Positions 50,211 through 51,048 of a DNA stretch of 51,048 nt are shown one piece after another. The notes beneath the pieces are model-generated. The model was not told where the DNA came from, did no database searches, and worked only from the letters and a program-made list of their open reading frames with translations. Made by a program: the position numbers and the translations under genes. The stretch is from an uncultured Lachnospiraceae bacterium (lineage in GTDB: Bacteria > Bacillota > Clostridia > Lachnospirales > Lachnospiraceae). The stretch lies in NCBI GenBank assembly GCA_910588955.1, contig CAJURQ010000027.1:1-51048 (forward strand), written 5' to 3'. Each line of letters begins with the position of its first letter. Within the stretch, counting starts at the first letter, position 1.

Positions 50211-50259
50211 AAAAAAAAATAACGCCTGCAGGAATCCCAAAAGGAACTCCTGCAGGCGT
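50211..50259 (-). terminator. Terminator after the element's peptidoglycan hydrolase gene
   Basis: Perfect 12-bp stem ACGCCTGCAGGA (50222-50233) with TCCTGCAGGCGT (50248-50259), 14-nt loop. On the minus strand it is followed by a run of A/T with at least nine T. It starts 9 nt after the hydrolase stop codon. Confidence 0.92.
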
Positions 50260-50267
50260 AAGACCAT

Positions 50268-51048
50268 TTATACCCTCTTTGCGTAATCCAGCGAAATCCA
50301 TCCGTCTCTCTTTTCCTGGTAGGATTTCAGCAATCCCCACCTGGATGCGCCTTCACCGTCTGCCTCCTCCACTATCGTGAAAGTGCCGGCTCCGGTATAT
50401 TTCCCGGTCTTGCCGTGGTCAGTGCCAGGGCCTTTCCGGATGTTAAGGTTTGGGATGGATACCTGCACCAGATACGGCTTGAACGCTGCCGTACTGGAAT
50501 ACACTGCCTTCCCCGACTCATCAAACACGGAGCAGCCCGGATTCTCATCCGCACATTTCTTTGCGTTCTCCAGCGACTTGAACGCCCCTTTCTGCGAGGA
50601 TGCGTCTGCCCAGGTCTTCCGGACGCGGTACCAGATTTCCGTTTCTATAGGAGCCGGGGAAGATGCCTCTCCTTCCGTTCCAAGGATGCCTTTCAGGATC
50701 GTGAGTATCTTCTCCCCATAGCCGGCGCCTGTCGCCCATCCCTTTCCGGCAGGGTTTTCCTTCTGCCCAAGCCACTCCACATATTCCGCACAGCCCCTTG
50801 TGACATATTTGAACCGCGGGTCAATGCAGGTGTTCTTGAGTGCGTCCGTGGAAGCATAGGCTTTCAAGTGCTGCACCTGCGCCCGGATGCCGAGCTGCGG
50901 CGTGTCAAAGGAATTCCCCTTTACACCGTTAGAAGTCACGCCCATGCCGCAGAAGTTGTTCTGTGAAAGCGTGACCGCAGAGCCGGAAAAGGTGAAGTTC
51001 CCGGTCTCAAGGCAGGACTGCGCAAAGGCAATGTCGCCACGGACTCCT
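50268..51048 (-). CDS. Phage-type peptidoglycan hydrolase (glucosaminidase family), 5' end outside the window
   Basis: About 259 residues are present and the frame stays open to the window edge. The N-terminal part seen here (GVRGDIAFAQSCLETGNFTF, then NNFCGMGVTSNGVKGNSFDT and GIRAQVQHLKAYAS) is the core of a glucosaminidase (GH73-type) domain. A short region resembling a SPOR-like repeat (IWYRVRKTWADASSQKGAFK) follows, then an SH3-like wall-binding domain (about the last 65 residues, with NLNIRKGPGTDHGKTGKYTG). Such enzymes serve as endolysin in prophages or as wall hydrolase in conjugative elements. It is followed by a strong terminator and the recombinase operon. Confidence 0.88.
   Translation of the reverse strand, partial: GVRGDIAFAQSCLETGNFTFSGSAVTLSQNNFCGMGVTSNGVKGNSFDTPQLGIRAQVQHLKAYASTDALKNTCIDPRFKYVTRGCAEYVEWLGQKENPAGKGWATGAGYGEKILTILKGILGTEGEASSPAPIETEIWYRVRKTWADASSQKGAFKSLENAKKCADENPGCSVFDESGKAVYSSTAAFKPYLVQVSIPNLNIRKGPGTDHGKTGKYTGAGTFTIVEEADGEGASRWGLLKSYQEKRDGWISLDYAKRV

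Noticed and set aside
1..51048. CRISPR array, tRNA or rRNA genes
   Set aside because: No regularly spaced repeats of 25-40 bp with unique spacers, and no tRNA or rRNA signatures were noticed by eye.

Overview
The window looks like a motile, moderately GC-rich member of the Lachnospiraceae (Clostridia). This is inferred from gene content and order: a single giant fla/che locus with FliY in place of a plain FliN, CheC and CheD, FlbD and the TIGR02530 flagellar operon protein. The locus is preceded by comM-dprA-topA-codY and followed by rpsB-tsf. Nearly every gene lies on the minus strand, so transcription runs from high to low coordinates. No rRNA or tRNA gene and no CRISPR array were seen.

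Region 1 (about 46.3-51.0 kb) is the end of an integrated mobile element, a prophage or integrative element. It holds a peptidoglycan hydrolase cut by the window edge, then a tightly coupled set: a sigma-like HTH/zinc-finger protein, a SHOCT-domain protein and two large serine recombinases. A strong terminator closes it. The element sits inside the competence gene comM (Mg-chelatase-like ATPase). Only the C-terminal third of comM remains here, directly upstream of dprA.

Region 2 (41.0-45.8 kb) is core chromosome: dprA, a 55-aa gene with its own consensus promoter, topA with its own promoter, and codY. A CodY-like box overlaps the codY -35 element. A second, weaker box lies just upstream of the promoter of the flagellar operon, which suggests nutritional control of motility.

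Region 3 (2.3-40.9 kb) is the flagellar/chemotaxis locus. It runs flgB-flgC-fliE-fliF-fliG-fliH-fliI-fliJ-motE-like-fliK-flgD-TIGR02530-flgE, then a terminator and a fresh promoter. It continues flbD-motA-motB-fliL-fliM-fliY-cheY-fliO-fliP-fliQ-fliR-flhB-flhA-flhF-flhG-PilZ-cheB-cheA-cheW-cheC-cheD-membrane protein-sigD. The tail is less studied: fapA, a 105-aa gene, a DUF6115-like coiled-coil membrane protein, a LysM-like membrane protein and a chemoreceptor. Together these encode the basal body, rod and hook, the export apparatus, the stator, the switch, most of the chemotaxis pathway, the flagellar sigma factor and a c-di-GMP-type PilZ brake. Flagellin, filament cap, hook-associated genes and cheR are not in the window.

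Region 4 (1-2.2 kb) is rpsB-tsf, driven by a consensus promoter and a leader of about 190 nt. Past tsf lies an AT-rich, gene-poor stretch with short tandem repeats.
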